This document shows, piece by piece, positions 1-12,829 of a stretch of DNA of 64,000 nt. Both the position numbers and the translations under genes were made by a program. Every line of letters starts with the position of its first letter. Positions within the stretch are counted from its first letter, which is position 1. Where the stretch lies: the NCBI GenBank assembly GCA_033557465.1, contig CM066033.1:1300135022-1300199021 (forward strand). Direction: 5' to 3'. The DNA comes from Ichthyophis bannanicus. Its lineage: Eukaryota; Chordata; Amphibia; Gymnophiona; Ichthyophiidae. Below the pieces are notes generated by a model. That model was not told where the DNA came from, did no database searches, and saw only the letters and a list, made by a program, of their open reading frames with translations.

Positions 1-1943
1 ACACTCTACACTACTGCAAGGGGAGGTGCGGCACTCTACACTACTGTAAACAGAGATGTGGCACTCTACACTACTGTGCGCCACTCTACACTACTGCAAG
101 GGGAGGTGCGGCACTCTACACTACTGGAAACAGAGGTACGGCACTCTACACTACTGCAAGGGGAGGTGCGGCACTCTACACTACTGTAAACAGAGGTGCG
201 GCACTCTACACTACTGTGCGCCACTCTACACTACTGCAAGGGGAGGTGCAGCACTCTACACTACTGTAAACAGAGGTGCGGCACTCTACACTACTGTGCG
301 GCACTCTACACTACTGCAAGGGGAGGTGCGGCACCCTACACTACTGTAAACAGAGATGCGGCACTCTACACTACTGTGTGGCACTCTACACTACTGCAAG
401 GGGAGGTGCGGCACTCTACACTACTGTGCAGCACTCTACACTACTGCAAGGGGAGGTGCGTCACTCTACACTACTGTAAACAGAGGTGCGGCACTATACA
501 CTACTGCAAGGGGAGGTGCGCCACTCTACACTACTGTAAACAGAGGTGTAGCACTCTACACTACTGCAAGGGGAGGTGCGTCACTCTACACTACTATAAA
601 CAGAGGTGCAGCACTCTACACTACTGCAAGGGGAGGTGCGGCACTCTACACTACTGTAAACAGAGGTGCGGCACTCTACACTACTGCAAGGGGAGGTGCG
701 TCACTCTACACTACTGTAAACAGAGGTGCGGCACTCTACACTACTGCAAGGGGAGGTGCGTCACTCTACACTACTGTAAACAGAGGCGCAGCACTCTACA
801 CTACTGCAAGGGGAGGTGAGGCACTCTACACTATTGTAAACAGAGGTGCGGCACTCTACACTACTGCAAGGGGAGGTGCGGCACCCTACACTACTGTAAA
901 CAGAGGTGCGGCACTCTACACTACTGCAAGGGGAGGTGCGGCACCCTACACTACTGTAAACAGAGGTGCGGCACTCTACACTACTGTACGGCACTCTACA
1001 CTACTGTAAACAGAGGTGCGGCACTCTACACTACTGTGCGCTGCTCTACACTACTGCAAGGGGAGGTGCAGCACTCTACACTACTGCAAGGGGAGGTGCG
1101 GCACTCTACATTACTGTAAACAGAGGTGCGGCACTCTACACTACTATGCGGCACTCTACACTACTGCAAGGGAGGTGCGGCACCCTACACTACTGTAAAA
1201 AGAGGTGCGGCACTCTACACTACTGCAAGGGAAGGTGCGGCACTCTACACTACTTGCAGCACTCTACACTACTGTAAACTGAGGTGCGGCACTCTACACT
1301 ACTGTGCGGCACTCTACACTACTGCAAGGGGAGGTGCGGCACTGTACACTACTGTGCGGCACTCTACACTACTGTAAACAGAGGTGCGCCACTCTACACT
1401 ACTGCAAGGGGAGGTGCGGCACTCTACACTACTGTAAACAGATGTGCGGCACTCTACACTACTGTGCGGCACTCTACACTACTGTAAACAGAGGTGCGGC
1501 ACTCTACACTACTGCAAGGGGAGGTGCGGCACTCTACACTACTGCAAGGGGAGGTGCGTCACTCTACACTACTATAAACAGAGGTGCAGCACTCTACACT
1601 ACTGCAAGGGGAGGTGCGTCACTCTACACTACTATAAACAGAGGTGCAGCACTCTACACTACTGCAAGGGGAGGTGAGGCACTCTACACTATTGTAAACA
1701 GAGGTGCGGCACTCTACACTACTGCAAGGGTAGGTGCGGCACCCTACACTACTGTAAACAGAGGTGCGGCACTCTACACTACTGCAAGGGGAGGTGCGGC
1801 ACCCTACACTACTGTAAACAGAGGTGCGGCACTCTACACTACTGTACGGCACTCTACACTACTGTAAACAGAGGTGCGGCACTCTACACTACAGTGCGCT
1901 GCTCTACACTACTGCAAGGGAAGGTGCAGCACTCTACACTAAA
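1..1943. repeat. Composite satellite, block A
   Basis: Tandem array built from three modules that share the 16-base core gcactctacactactg. A 30-bp module continues with caaggggaggtgcg, a second 30-bp module with taaacagaggtgcg, and a 20-bp module with only tgcg. The two 30-bp modules alternate as 60-bp pairs; the 20-bp module punctuates them to give 80-bp blocks. Modules differ by scattered point changes (gtcactc, gcaccc, ctactata). Long open frames on both strands are by-products: 30 is a multiple of 3 and the core lacks in-frame stops. I see no start context, splice site or non-repetitive coding segment, so I do not call genes here. Confidence 0.97.
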
Positions 1944-2282
1944 AAGGGTTCCAGGAGCCAGGAGGAAGGAATGGGGCCTAGGGGACTGGAGGTCTTCTTT
2001 GAGGAAGAAATGAGATGGTGAAGCTCAGGGGGAGTGATCAAGGAGAAAGACATTCAGAAGTGGGAGGTTTGAGAGATGGGCGGGGGGGAGGCAACAAGGG
2101 GAGGAGAAAGAATCGGAGCGGGGCAGGAAGGTAAAGACGCTCTCAAGGAAGAAATCTTATTGCTAAAAAAAGAAAAAAAGGTGTCAAAGTCAGGGAGAAG
2201 AAATAACAAAAGGGCAAAGATGTAGATGCAGAACAAACTATGAGGAACAACTCCTACAACAAAGGTTATGCCATGCTGTACT
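1944..2282. other. Non-satellite spacer inside the satellite
   Basis: About 340 bases of purine-rich (+ strand) sequence with no satellite modules. Satellite resumes at 'ctgtgtggcactctac'. No terminal inverted repeats or clear target duplication are visible, and no coding potential stands out. It could be an old insertion or the original sequence into which the satellite spread from both sides. Confidence 0.6.
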
Positions 2283-5200
2283 GTGTGGCACTCTACACTA
2301 CTGTGCGGCACTCTACACTACTGCAAGGGGAGGTGCGTCACTCAACACTACTGTGCGGCACTCTACACTACTGTAAACAGAGGTGCGACACTCTACACTA
2401 CTGCAAGGGGAGGTGCGGCACCCTACACTATTGTAAACAGAGGTGCGGCACTCAACACTACTGTGCGGCACTCTACACTACTGTAAACAGAGGTGCGGCA
2501 CTCTACACTACTGTGCGCCACTCTACACTACTGCAAGGGGAGGTGCGACACTCTACACTACTGTAAACAGAGGTGCGGCACTCTACACTACTGTGCGGCA
2601 CTCTACACTACTGCAAGGGGAGGTGCGGCACCCTACACTACTGTAAACAGAGGTGCACACTCTACACTACTGTAAACAGAGGTGCGGCACTCTACACTAC
2701 TGTGCGGCACTCTACACTACTGTAAACAGAGGTGTGGCACTCTACACTACTGTGCGACACTCTATACTACTGCAAGGGGAGGTGCGGCACTCTACACTAC
2801 TGTAAACAGAGATGTGGCACTCTACACTACTGTGCGCCACTCTACACTACTGCAAGGGGAGGTGCGGCACTCTACACTACTGGAAACAGAGGTACGGCAC
2901 TCTAGACTACTGCAAGGGGAGGTGCGGCACTCTACACTACTGTAAACAGAGGTGCGGCACTCTACACTACTGTGCGCCACTCTACACTACTGCAAGGGGA
3001 GGTGCAGCACTCTACACTACTGTAAACAGAGGTGCGGCACTCTACACTACTGTGCGGCACTCTACACTACTGCAAGGGGAGGTGCGGCACTCTACACTAC
3101 TGTAAACAGAGGTGCGGCACTCTACACTACTGTGCGGCACTCTACACTACTGCAAGGGGAGGTGCGGCACCCTACACTACTGTAAACAGAGATGCGGCAC
3201 TCTACACTACTGTGTGGCACTCTACACTACTGCAAGGGGAGGTGCGGCACTCTACACTACTGTAAACAGAGGTGCGACACTCTACAGTACTGCAAGGGGA
3301 GGTGCGGCACTCTACACTACTGTAAACAGAGATGTGGCACTCTACACTACTGTGCAGCACTCTACACTACTGCAAGGGGAGGTGCGTCACTCTACACTAC
3401 TGTAAACAGAGGTGCGGCACTATACACTACTGCAAGGGGAGGTGCGCCACTCTACACTACTGTAAACAGAGGTGCGGCACTCTACACTACTGCAAGGGGA
3501 GGTGCGTCACTCTACACTACTATAAACAGAGGTGCAGCACTCTACACTACTGCAAGGGGAGGTGCGGCACTCTACACTACTGTAAACAGAGGTGCGGCAC
3601 TCTACACTACTGCAAGGGGAGGTGCGGCACTCTACACTACTGTAAACAGAGGTGCGGCACTCTACACTACTGCAAGGGAAGGTGCGTCACTCTACACTAC
3701 TATAAACAGAGGTGCAGCACTCTACACTACTGCAAGGGGAGGTGAGGCACTCTACACTATTGTAAACAGAGGTGCGGCACTCTACACTACTGCAAGGGGA
3801 GGTGCGGCACCCTACACTACTGTAAACAGAGGTGCGGCACTCTACACTACTGCAAGGGGAGGTGCGGCACCCTACACTACTGTAAACAGAGGTGCGGCAC
3901 TCTACACTACCGTACGGCACTCTACACTACTGTAAACAGAGGTGCGGCACTCTACACTACTGTGCGCTGCTCTACACTACTGCAAGGGGAGGTGCAGCAC
4001 TCTACACTACTGCAAGGGGAGGTGCGGCACTCTACATTACTGTAAACAGAGGTGCGGCACTCTACACTACTATGCGGCACTCTACACTACTGCAAGGGAG
4101 GTGCGGCACCCTACACTACTGTAAAAAGAGGTGTGGCACTCTACACTACTGCAAGGGGAGGTGCGGCACTCTACACTACTGTGCAGCACTCTACACTACT
4201 GTAAACTGAGGTGCGGCACTCTACACTACTGTGCGGCACTCTACACTACTGCAAGGGGAGGTGCGGCACTGTACACTACTGTGCGGCACTCTACACTACT
4301 GTAAACAGAGGTGCGCCACTCTACACTACTGCAAGGGGAGGTGCGGCACTCTACACTACTGTAAACAGATGTGCGGCACTCTACACTACTGTGCGGCACT
4401 CTACACTACTGCAAGGGGAGGTGCAGCACTCTACACTACTGTAAACAGAGGTGCGGCACTCTACACTACTGTGCGGCACTCTACACTACTGCAAGGGGAG
4501 GTGCGGCACTCTACACTACTGTAAACAGAGGTGCGGCACTCTACACTACTGTGCGGCACTCTACACTACTGCAAGGGGAGGTGCAGCACTCTACACTACT
4601 GTAAACAGAGGTGCGGCACTCTACACTACTGTGCGGCACTCTACACTACTGCAAGGGGAGGTGCGGCACCCTACACTACTGTAAACAGAGGTGCGGCACT
4701 CTACACTACTGTGCGGCACTCTACACTACTGCAAGGGGAGGTGCGGCACCCTACACTACTGTAAACAGAGATGCGGCACTCTACACTACTGTGTGGCACT
4801 CTACACTACTGCAAGGGGAGGTGCGGCATTCTACACTACTGTAAACAGAGGTGCGACACTCTACACTACTGCAAGGGGAGGTGCGGCACTCTACACTACT
4901 GTAAACAGAGATGTGGCACTCTACACTACTGTGCAGCACTCTACACTACTGCAAGGGGAGGTGCGTCACTCTACACTACTGTAAACAGAGGTGCGGCACT
5001 ATACACTACTGCAAGGGGAGGTGCGCCACTCTACACTTCTGTAAACAGAGGTGCGGCACTCTACACTACTGCAAGGGGAGGTGCGTCACTCTACACTACT
5101 ATAAACAGAGGTGCAGCACTCTACACTACTGCAAGGGGAGGTGCGGCACTCTACACTACTGTAAACAGAGGTGCGGCACTCTACACTACTGCAAGGGGAG

Positions 5201-8200
5201 GTGCGGCACTCTACACTACTGTAAACAGAGGTGCGGCACTCTACACTACTGCAAGGGGAGGTGCGGCACTCTACACTACTATAAACAGAGGTGCAGCACT
5301 CTACACTACTGCAAGGGGAGGTGAGGCACTCTACACTATTGTAAACAGAGGTGCGGCACTCTACACTACTGCAAGGGGAGGTGCGGCACCCTACACTACT
5401 GTAAACAGAGGTGCGGCACTCTACACTACTGCAAGGGGAGGTGCGGCACCCTACACTACTGTAAACAGAGGTGCGGCACTCTACACTACTGTACGGCACT
5501 CTACACTACTGTAAACAGAGGTGCGGCACTCTACACTACTGTGCGCTGCTCTACACTACTGCAAGGGGAGGTGCAGCACTCCACACTACTGCAAGGGGAG
5601 GTGCGGCACTCTACATTACTGTAAACAGAGGTGCGGCACTCTACACTACTATGCGGCACTCTACACTACTGCAAGGGAGGTGCGGCACCCTACACTACTG
5701 TAAAAAGAGGTGCGGCACTCTACACTACTGCAAGGGGAGGTGCGGCACTCTACACTACTGTGCAGCACTCTACACTACTGTAAACTGAGGTGCGGCACTC
5801 TACACTACTGTGCGGCACTCTACACTACTGCAAGGGGAGGTGCGGCACTGTACACTACTGTGCGGCACTCTACACTACTGTAAACAGAGGTGCGCCACTC
5901 TACACTACTGCAAGAGGAGGTGCGGCACTCTACACTACTGTAAACAGATGTGCGGCACTCTACACTACTGTGCGGCACTCTACACTACTGCAAGGGGAGG
6001 TGCAGCACCCTACACTACTGTAAACAGAAGTGCGGCATTCTACACTACTGTGCAGCACTCTACACTACTGTAAACAGAGGTGCGGCACTCTACACTACTG
6101 TGCGGCACTCCACACTACTGCAAAGGGAGGTGCGGCACTCTACACTACTGTAAACAGAGGTGCAGCACTCTACACTACTGCAAGGGGAGGTGCGGCACTC
6201 TACACTACTGTAAACAGAGGTGCGGCACTCTACACTACTGCAAGGGGAGGTGCGGCACTCTACACTACTGTAAACAGAGGTGCGGCACTCTACACTACTG
6301 CAAGGGGAGGTGCGTCACTCTACACTACTATAAACAGAGGTGCAGCACTCTACACTACTGCAAGGGGAGGTGAGGCACTCTACACTACTGTAAACAGAGG
6401 TGTGGCACTCTACACTACTGCAAGGGGAGGTGCGGCACCCTACACTACTGTAAACAGAGGTGTGGCACTCTACACTACTGCAAGGGGAGGTGCGGCACCC
6501 TACACTACTGTAAACAGAGGTGCGGCACTCTACACTACTGTGCGCTGCTCTACACTACTGCAAGGGGAGGTGCAGCACTCTACACTACTGCAAGGGGAGG
6601 TGCGGCACTCTACATTACTATAAACAGAGGTGCGGCACTCTACACTACTATGCGGCACTCTACACTACTGCAAGGGAGGTGCGGCACCCTACACTACTGT
6701 GCAGCACTCTACACTACTGTAAACTGAGGTGCGGCACTCTACACTACTGTGCGGCACTCTACACTACTGCAAGGGGAGGTGCGGCACTGTACACTACTGT
6801 GCGGCACTCTACACTACTGTAAACAGAGGTGCGCCACTCTACACTACTGCAAGGGGAGGTGCGGCACTCTACACTACTGTAAACAGATGTGCGGCACTCT
6901 ACACTACTGTGCGGCACTCTACACTACTGCAAGGGGAGGTGCGGCACTCTACAGTACTATGCGGCACTCTACACTACTGCAAGGGAGGTGCGGCACCCTA
7001 CACTACTGTAAAAAGAGGTGCGGCACTCTACACTACTGCAAGGGGAGGTGCGGCACTCTACACTACTGTGCAGCACTCTACACTACTGTAAACTGAGGTG
7101 CGGCACTCTACACTACTGTGCGGCACTCTACACTACTGCAAGGGGAGGTGCGGCACTGTACACTACTGTGCGGCACTCTACACTACTGTAAACAGAGGTG
7201 CGCCACTCTACACTACTGCAAGGGGAGGTGCGGCACTCTACACTACTGTAAACAGATGTGCGGCACTCTACACTACTGTGCGGCACTCTACACTACTGCA
7301 AGGGGAGGTGCAGCACCCTACACTACTGTAAACAGAAGTGCGGCACTCTACACTACTGTGCAGCACTCTACACTACTGTAAACAGAGGTGCGGCACTCTA
7401 CACTACTGTGCGGCACTCCACACTACTGCAAAGGGAGGTGCGGCACTCTACACTACTGTAAACAGAGGTGCAGCACTCTACACTACTGCAAGGGGAGGTG
7501 CGGCACTCTACACTACTGCAAGGGGAGGTGCGGCACTCTACACTACTGTAAACAGAGGTGCGGCACTCTACACTACTGCAAGGGGAGGTGCGTCACTCTA
7601 CACTACTATAAACAGAGGTGCAGCACTCTACACTACTGCAAGGGGAGGTGAGGCACTCTACACTATTGTAAACAGTGGTGCGGCACTCTACACTACTGCA
7701 AGGGGAGGTGCGGCACCCTACACTACTGTAAACAGAGGTGTGGCACTCTACACTACTGCAAGGGGAGGTGCGGCACCCTACACTACTGTAAACAGAGGTG
7801 CGGCACTCTACACTACTGTGCGCTGCTCTACACTACTGCAAGGGGAGGTGCAGCACTCTACACTACTGCAAGGGGAGGTGCGGCACTCTACATTACTATA
7901 AACAGAGGTGCGGCACTCTACACTACTATGCGGCACTCTACACTACTGCAAGGGAGGTGCGGCACCCTACACTACTGTGCAGCACTCTACACTACTGTAA
8001 AAAGAGGTGCGGCACTCTACACTACTGCAAGGGGAGGTGCGGCACTCTACACTACTGTGCAGCACTCTACACTACTGTAAACTGAGGTGCGGCACTCTAC
8101 ACTACTGTGCGGCACTCTACACTACTGCAAGGGGAGGTGCGGCACTGTACACTACTGTGCGGCACTCTACACTACTGTAAACAGAGGTGCGCCACTCTAC

Positions 8201-8749
8201 ACTACTGCAAGGGGAGGTGCGGCACTCTACACTACTGTAAACAGATGTGCGGCACTCTACACTACTGTGCGGCACTCTACACTACTGCAAGGGGAGGTGC
8301 GGCACTCTACACTACTATGCAGCACTCTACACTACTGTAAACTGAGGTGCGGCACTCTACACTACTGTGCGGCACTCTACACTACTGCAAGGGGAGGTGC
8401 GGCACTGTACACTACTGTGCGGCACTCTACACTACTGTAAACAGAGGTGCGGCACTCTACACTACTGCAAGGGGAGGTGCAGCACCCTACACTACTGTAA
8501 ACAGAAGTGCGGCACTCTACACTACTGTGCGGCACTCTACACTACTGTAAACAGAGGTGCGGCACTCTACACTACTGTGCGGCACTCCACACTACTGCAA
8601 AGGGAGGTGCGGCACTCTACACTACTGTAAACAGAGGTACGGCACTCTACACTACCGCAAGGAGAGGTGCGGCACTCTACACTACTGTAAACAGAGGTGC
8701 GACACTCTTCACTACTGTGCGGCACTCTACACTACTGTAAGAGGAGGTC
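2283..8749. repeat. Composite satellite, block B, with higher-order periods
   Basis: Same three modules as block A. Larger periods overlay them. Diagnostic variants (for example the 'gtgcgctgctctac' junction and the 'gtacggcactc' junction) recur 1579 bp apart: near 3112 and 4691, 3332 and 4911, 3892 and 5471, and 4211 and 5790. Shorter duplications of about 1308, 989, 369 and 260 bp lie in 5790-8440. A segment near 56 recurs near 2812. The last recognisable core is at about 8720-8749 with decaying modules, as expected at an array edge. Open frames of up to 247 codons are repeat artefacts. Confidence 0.95.
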
Positions 8750-9594
8750 CAACAGCGAAGTACAGCAAAGCTGTAGAACAGTCCTGGAATTGGCAGGAAG
8801 CAATGGGCCAATCTGTTCAAATGCTCTGGAGCTGCCTCTGGAAGGCTGCTGGGGTCCTCAACTTTCTAGAAGGTCACCAGAAAGGGGAAAATGTATTCCT
8901 TCTAAGAGATGGACACACCTTCCTTCAGGCTGACGTTACAGCAGGGGATGCTGTTTGCATGTGCACTTGGGGAAAGGGTAAGAATGGCACACTTCTGCAA
9001 AATAAAACATTTTGTCAAAGTCTGCTCTGATTATAAAATGAGGGGATTTCACTTTCTAAACATCACCTCATGACATGATACCTGTCCTTCAAATGTTCTT
9101 GGCTCTTAGGGACCATCGCCAAAGAGATCTGAAGGAGGGGGGATTAGATGTTATGTGGGTATAGGTGTGACTGTATCCAATGAGACAAGACAGTGATGGT
9201 GAGAGCAAGTGTAAGGGGAAATATAGCTACTCTCACTGTTCAGAGATAGGACAGGGAGAGGATACATGAGGTAATACAAAATGGAAACATGTAAGAAAAG
9301 AGAGCGAATCAGGAGAATGCAGAAGAAGAGGAGAAGAAACAGATATAAAGGAGTGGTTTGCAGCTTGTCATGCTGTGAGGGCTTGTGTGCATCAGATGGC
9401 AGGGTCTCCCAAGCTGGACAGATCTCAGCTGAGGAACCAGACTGACAAACCACCCATCTGGGCAGCAGCAAAATGGGACGGTGTTGACAGCGGAGAATTA
9501 CCTGCACGGAACACTAGAATTACCTGCGCAGAAGAAAGGCCTGGAAATCTACTTTCATATCTTGCCACAAAAGAACAATGAATAGTCACAACAA
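8750..9594. other. Unassigned sequence between satellite and RTE
   Basis: No recognisable gene, terminal repeat or known element. A short open frame runs out of the satellite to about 9030 but resembles nothing I know. Composition is AT-moderate. The region may be host intron or an old decayed repeat. Confidence 0.5.
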
Positions 9595-9789
9595 AATAAA
9601 TTGCACTATAGTGCTAGAAGAGGAGACCCCAGGTCAGAAGGCACTCAACTGGCTACTGGGGAGGAGCTGAAGACTTTTCAGAGTAAAGCCAGCATTTATG
9701 ATGTGGTTGGATCAAGGCCCTCAGGACATCTGACTGCTGATGTAGCTGCACATGAAATGAGAGTCAGAAGCTGCAAAGATGTCTAACAT

Positions 9790-11075
9790 ATTGGGACATG
9801 GAACGAACGAAGCATGAACCAAGGGAAGCTGGAGGTGGTCAAGAATGAAATGGAACATGTACAACTTGATCTGTTGGGTGTCAGCGAACTGAAATGGACT
9901 GGCATCGGGCACTTTGCCTCTGATGATCACATGGTCTACTATGCTGGAAATGAAATGCAAAGACGAAATGGTGTTGCATCTATAATTAAGAAGAAACTTG
10001 CAAGAAATGTAATGGAATACAATGCAACCAGTGAACGCTAAAGTCTATGAGCCAGATATTCACTCGGGCAGGCTATGCACCGCTATGGCGCATAGCTGTG
10101 CCCACTGACCCTTAAACCTGGATATTCAATGCTGGGGTCATATGCAGCCCCAGCATTGACTATTCGGGGTTTGCCACACATGACGGAAGCCACAGTAGCT
10201 AACCAGGCAGCAGCGATATTGCATGCTGCTCGGTTAGCTCCTGGGCCATAAAGATAGGCAAGGATTTTCCTCGCCTTTCTTTTAGGCACAAGTCACTAAC
10301 CGGGCAGCATGTAATATTGCTGCTGCCTGATTATTGATCGTCTCTATCTCTGCTCCTCCCCGGAACGCCCCCGACACGCCCCGATGCTAAGCGGTTAGTC
10401 TCAGGGCGCATAAGGGCCATAATCGGGGATATTCAGCAGCACTAATCATGTTAGTGCCACTGAATATCTCTCTCAGCAGCAGATACACGGTATACAGGTA
10501 AATGTCCTTCGACTATCGGGCCCTATTCATCTACGAGGAATGCCCATCAGCGCAATTATTATTCAGGTATATGTCCCAACAACAGCTGCAGAAGAGGAAG
10601 AAGTTGATCAGTTCTATGAACAAGTACAAACTGAAATTGACAGAACACACAAAGAGGATATCCTGATAGTCATGGCTGACTGAAATACAAAAGCTGGTAA
10701 CAAATAAGAAGGCAAAGTGGTTGGAAAATATGGAGTTGGCAAAAGAAATGAAGCTGGAGAAAGGCTGAAAGAATTCTGCAAGACCAACGATCTATTCATC
10801 TCAAACACCTTCTTCCAGCAACACAAGCGGTGACTGTCCACATGGACTTCATCCAAAGGATTGTACAAAAATCAAATTGACTACATCTGTGGAAGTCAAC
10901 GATGGAAAAGCTCTAAAGCATTAACAAAGACAAAACCTGGAGCTGACTGTGGTACAGATCACCAACTACTAGTATGCAAACTCAAGTTAAAACTGAAAAA
11001 GAGCAAGCCACTCATGAATGCAGTAAAATATGACCTTGAGAATATACCACTAGAATTTAAAGACTGCTTGTGAAA
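9790..11075 (+). pseudogene. RTE endonuclease domain, broken
   Basis: AP-endonuclease-like domain that nicks target DNA during LINE insertion. Visible blocks are MNQGKLEVVKNEM (from 9814), LGVSELKW (catalytic Glu motif), IIIQVYVPTTAAEEEEVDQFY (after 10550), the Asp region MADxNTKAG (stop inside it, near 10680), KNQIDYICGSQRW (about 10867) and GADCGTDHQLL (about 10940, catalytic His region). It is broken by stops near 10041, 10681, 10708 and 10832 and by a 475-bp DNA transposon (10049-10523). No function remains. Confidence 0.85.
10046..10526. mobile_element. Multi-hairpin non-autonomous DNA transposon, copy 1
   Basis: Element at 10049-10523 between two copies of 'tat' (10046-10048 and 10524-10526). 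Ends are similar inverted repeats (GAGCCAGATA at the left; the right end reads GGGCCCGATA on the other strand). Removing it brings the RTE endonuclease blocks back together, with one extra base shift. The interior is a chain of stem-loops: caatgctgggg at 10128-10138 pairs with 10148-10158; 10197-10212 pairs with 10224-10239 (15 of 16); gatattcag near 10430 pairs with its mate near 10465. No coding frame. The 3-bp duplication suggests PIF/Harbinger, but this is not decisive. Confidence 0.75.
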
Positions 11076-11079
11076 TTGA

Positions 11080-12148
11080 TTTGTTGCTTTGGATATAGTT
11101 GATAGCCACCAGTATTATGGGAAGATATCAAGAAAGTTGTGCTCGAACAAAGTGAGAAGTCTCTGAAAAAGGTGAAAAAGCAAAAATGGCCAAAATGGAT
11201 GACTGAGGAAACTCTGACAATTGCCCAGAAATGCAGAGAAGCTAAAGCTAGAGGAGAAAGGCAGATAATCACAGCAATCAACAGAGAATTCTTACATGCA
11301 GCAAAATGAGACAAGGAGAAGTACTACAATGATGTATGCAAGGAAATAGAATCAGAAACTATTAGAGGAAGAACAAGATCAGCTTTCCTAAAGCTACGAG
11401 AGTTAAAGAGAAAATTCCAGTCTCAAAATGGCATGCTACAAGACACCCAAGGATCCATGTTGATGATGCTGAGAAGATCAAGGAATGGTGGAAAGAATAC
11501 ACAGAGTCATTATACTATAAAGATCAAGTGGACCAACAGCCATTTCAACCTGTATCTTATGATCACGAACCACTGTTGATGATAGAGGAAGTCAAAGAAA
11601 CACTGAAAGCATTATCAAATAACAAAACACCAGGCACTGATAGCATTCCCACGTAAGTATTAAAGCATCTGAATGTGGCTGTTGCTATACTTACAAGGCT
11701 CTGCCAAGAAATTTGGAAGACAACATCATGACCAACTGACTGGAAAAGATTGGTGTTTATACCAATACTAAAGAAAGGTGATCCGACTGACTGTGGAAAT
11801 TATCACACAATTGCTCTGATCCCACATGCCAGCAAGATTCTACTCAAGATCATTCAGCAGAGACTACAACCATACCTGGAACGAGAACTGCCTGAAGTGC
11901 AAGCAGGATTCAAGAAAGGGCGAGGAACGAGAGACATCATTGTGGATGTGAGATAGGTCCTTGAAAGGACAAAAGAATACCAAAAGGATATCCATATGTG
12001 TTTTATTGACTACAGCAAGGCTTTTGACTGTGTAAACCATGAGAAACTCTGGGCCACATTAAAAAGCATGGGTATAACAGAACACCTGATCGTTCTCTTG
12101 CACAACCTTTACATTGATCAAGAAGCAACAGTTTGAACAAAACAAGGA
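11080..12148 (+). pseudogene. RTE reverse transcriptase, 5' part, broken
   Basis: Linker and reverse transcriptase of the RTE. Recognisable blocks include NKTPGTDSIP (about 11625-11650), VFIPILKKGDPTDCGNYHTIALI (11755-11820), EVQAGFKKGRGTRDI (about 11890-11940) and FIDYSKAFDCVNH (about 12001-12042, first catalytic Asp block). In-frame stops occur (for example TAG near 11954) and several frameshifts. The sequence ends at QGE, about 35 residues before the YADD region, which lies 30 kb away in the 3' half. Confidence 0.85.
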
Positions 12149-12151
12149 GAA

Positions 12152-12442
12152 ACATATTTATTTATTTAACATTTCTTATATACCTCCTTTCATGATATCA
12201 AGGTGGCTTACATTGAACAAACTGAAATTACACTGAACAGGGCATTATAACTTGGAGATAGCTATTTTACAGGGAACATGGGCAATGGAGGGTTAAGTGG
12301 CTTGCCCAAGACCACAAGGAGCACCTGTGGGGCCAGAAACCTCAGTCCTTCTGGCCCAAGGTTGCTGTCCTCTAGTGGGATTTAAACCCCTGACCTTCTG
12401 ACCTGAGGTAACTTGCCCCAACCACTAGGCCACTCATCCCCA
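12152..12442 (-). mobile_element. tRNA-derived SINE (CORE-like body)
   Basis: On the minus strand the head reads gagtggcctagtggttgg (tRNA A box) and, about 40 bases on, ggggtttaaatcccac (B box). A body with cttgggcaagccacttaaccc follows, which resembles the CORE block of MIR-type SINEs. The 3' end is ATTT-rich and lies on the left. It sits exactly between the RTE break and the 3' tip of CR1-B, so it probably landed in the CR1-B tail. Same family as copies at 17507, 33174, 41349, 44155 and 56767. Confidence 0.85.
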
Positions 12443-12509
12443 TACTGACCAAGGTTCATCAGGCCCAGTGTCGTGTTTCCAATAGCGGCCAATCCAGGTC
12501 ACAAGTACC
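12443..12509 (-). mobile_element. CR1-B 3' terminal fragment
   Basis: Read on the minus strand it gives the common CR1 3' end: a direct lead-in ggtacttgtgacc, then tggattggccgctattggaa, ending near accttggtcagtatgg. The same tail is intact at 59330-59440. The preceding part of this CR1 is at 17469 onward, beyond a hAT-like insertion. The last eight bases before that insertion, caagtacc (12502-12509), are repeated at 17469-17476. Confidence 0.8.
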
Positions 12510-12829
12510 CAGGACCGGCCTGTCCATTGAGCGAGAATGTTTTTTGCACAGGGCCCTGCGTTTCAGGGGGCCCCTCGCAAAGAACATTCTGCTTTAAAAG
12601 TAAATTTAAAAAAAAAAAAGCTGGCTGCAACTTTCCCATCACCGCCCGCGTGCTTAACAGAGCCATGAGGGAGAAACTCTCCCTTCGTACTCTGAAAGCC
12701 GGTGCGGAGAGAGAGCTGATGCAGGGAAGGAGGGCTCTGCCAGGCAGGGGGGGCCCCGCGGGACACTCGATTCTTCTGCGGCGGCAGCAGCAGCAGCCAG
12801 ATTTTCTTTTATTTTAAATTTTCCCTGGG

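Larger units (their letters stand above)
9595..12150 (+). mobile_element. BovB-like RTE LINE, 5' half (outermost element of the nest)
   Basis: The text from about 9601 follows the BovB-type leader, then a frame reading IGTWN-RSMNQGKLEVV-NEM and LGVSELKW, the RTE endonuclease start. Reverse transcriptase motifs follow to about 12045 (FIDYSKAFDCVNH). The element stops in the middle of the RT at 'caaggagaaac' near 12148. Its continuation (KGVRQ, SPYLFNLY) is found at about 42508 on the same strand, so some 30 kb lies inside it. Many stops and frameshifts show it is old and dead. Family assignment rests on recognised protein motifs; clade-level naming (BovB-like) is an inference. Confidence 0.85.

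Noticed and set aside
56..8740. Dozens of open frames of 60-247 codons with Cys/His/Tyr-rich repeats
   Set aside because: They are the satellite read in frames that happen to lack stops (30-bp modules keep frame). They overlap in several frames and both strands and have no non-repetitive part.
1..8749. CRISPR-like look (fixed core with alternating short extensions)
   Set aside because: The 'spacers' are only two recurring sequences, not diverse, the core is 16 bp, no cas genes are present and the setting is a vertebrate genome.
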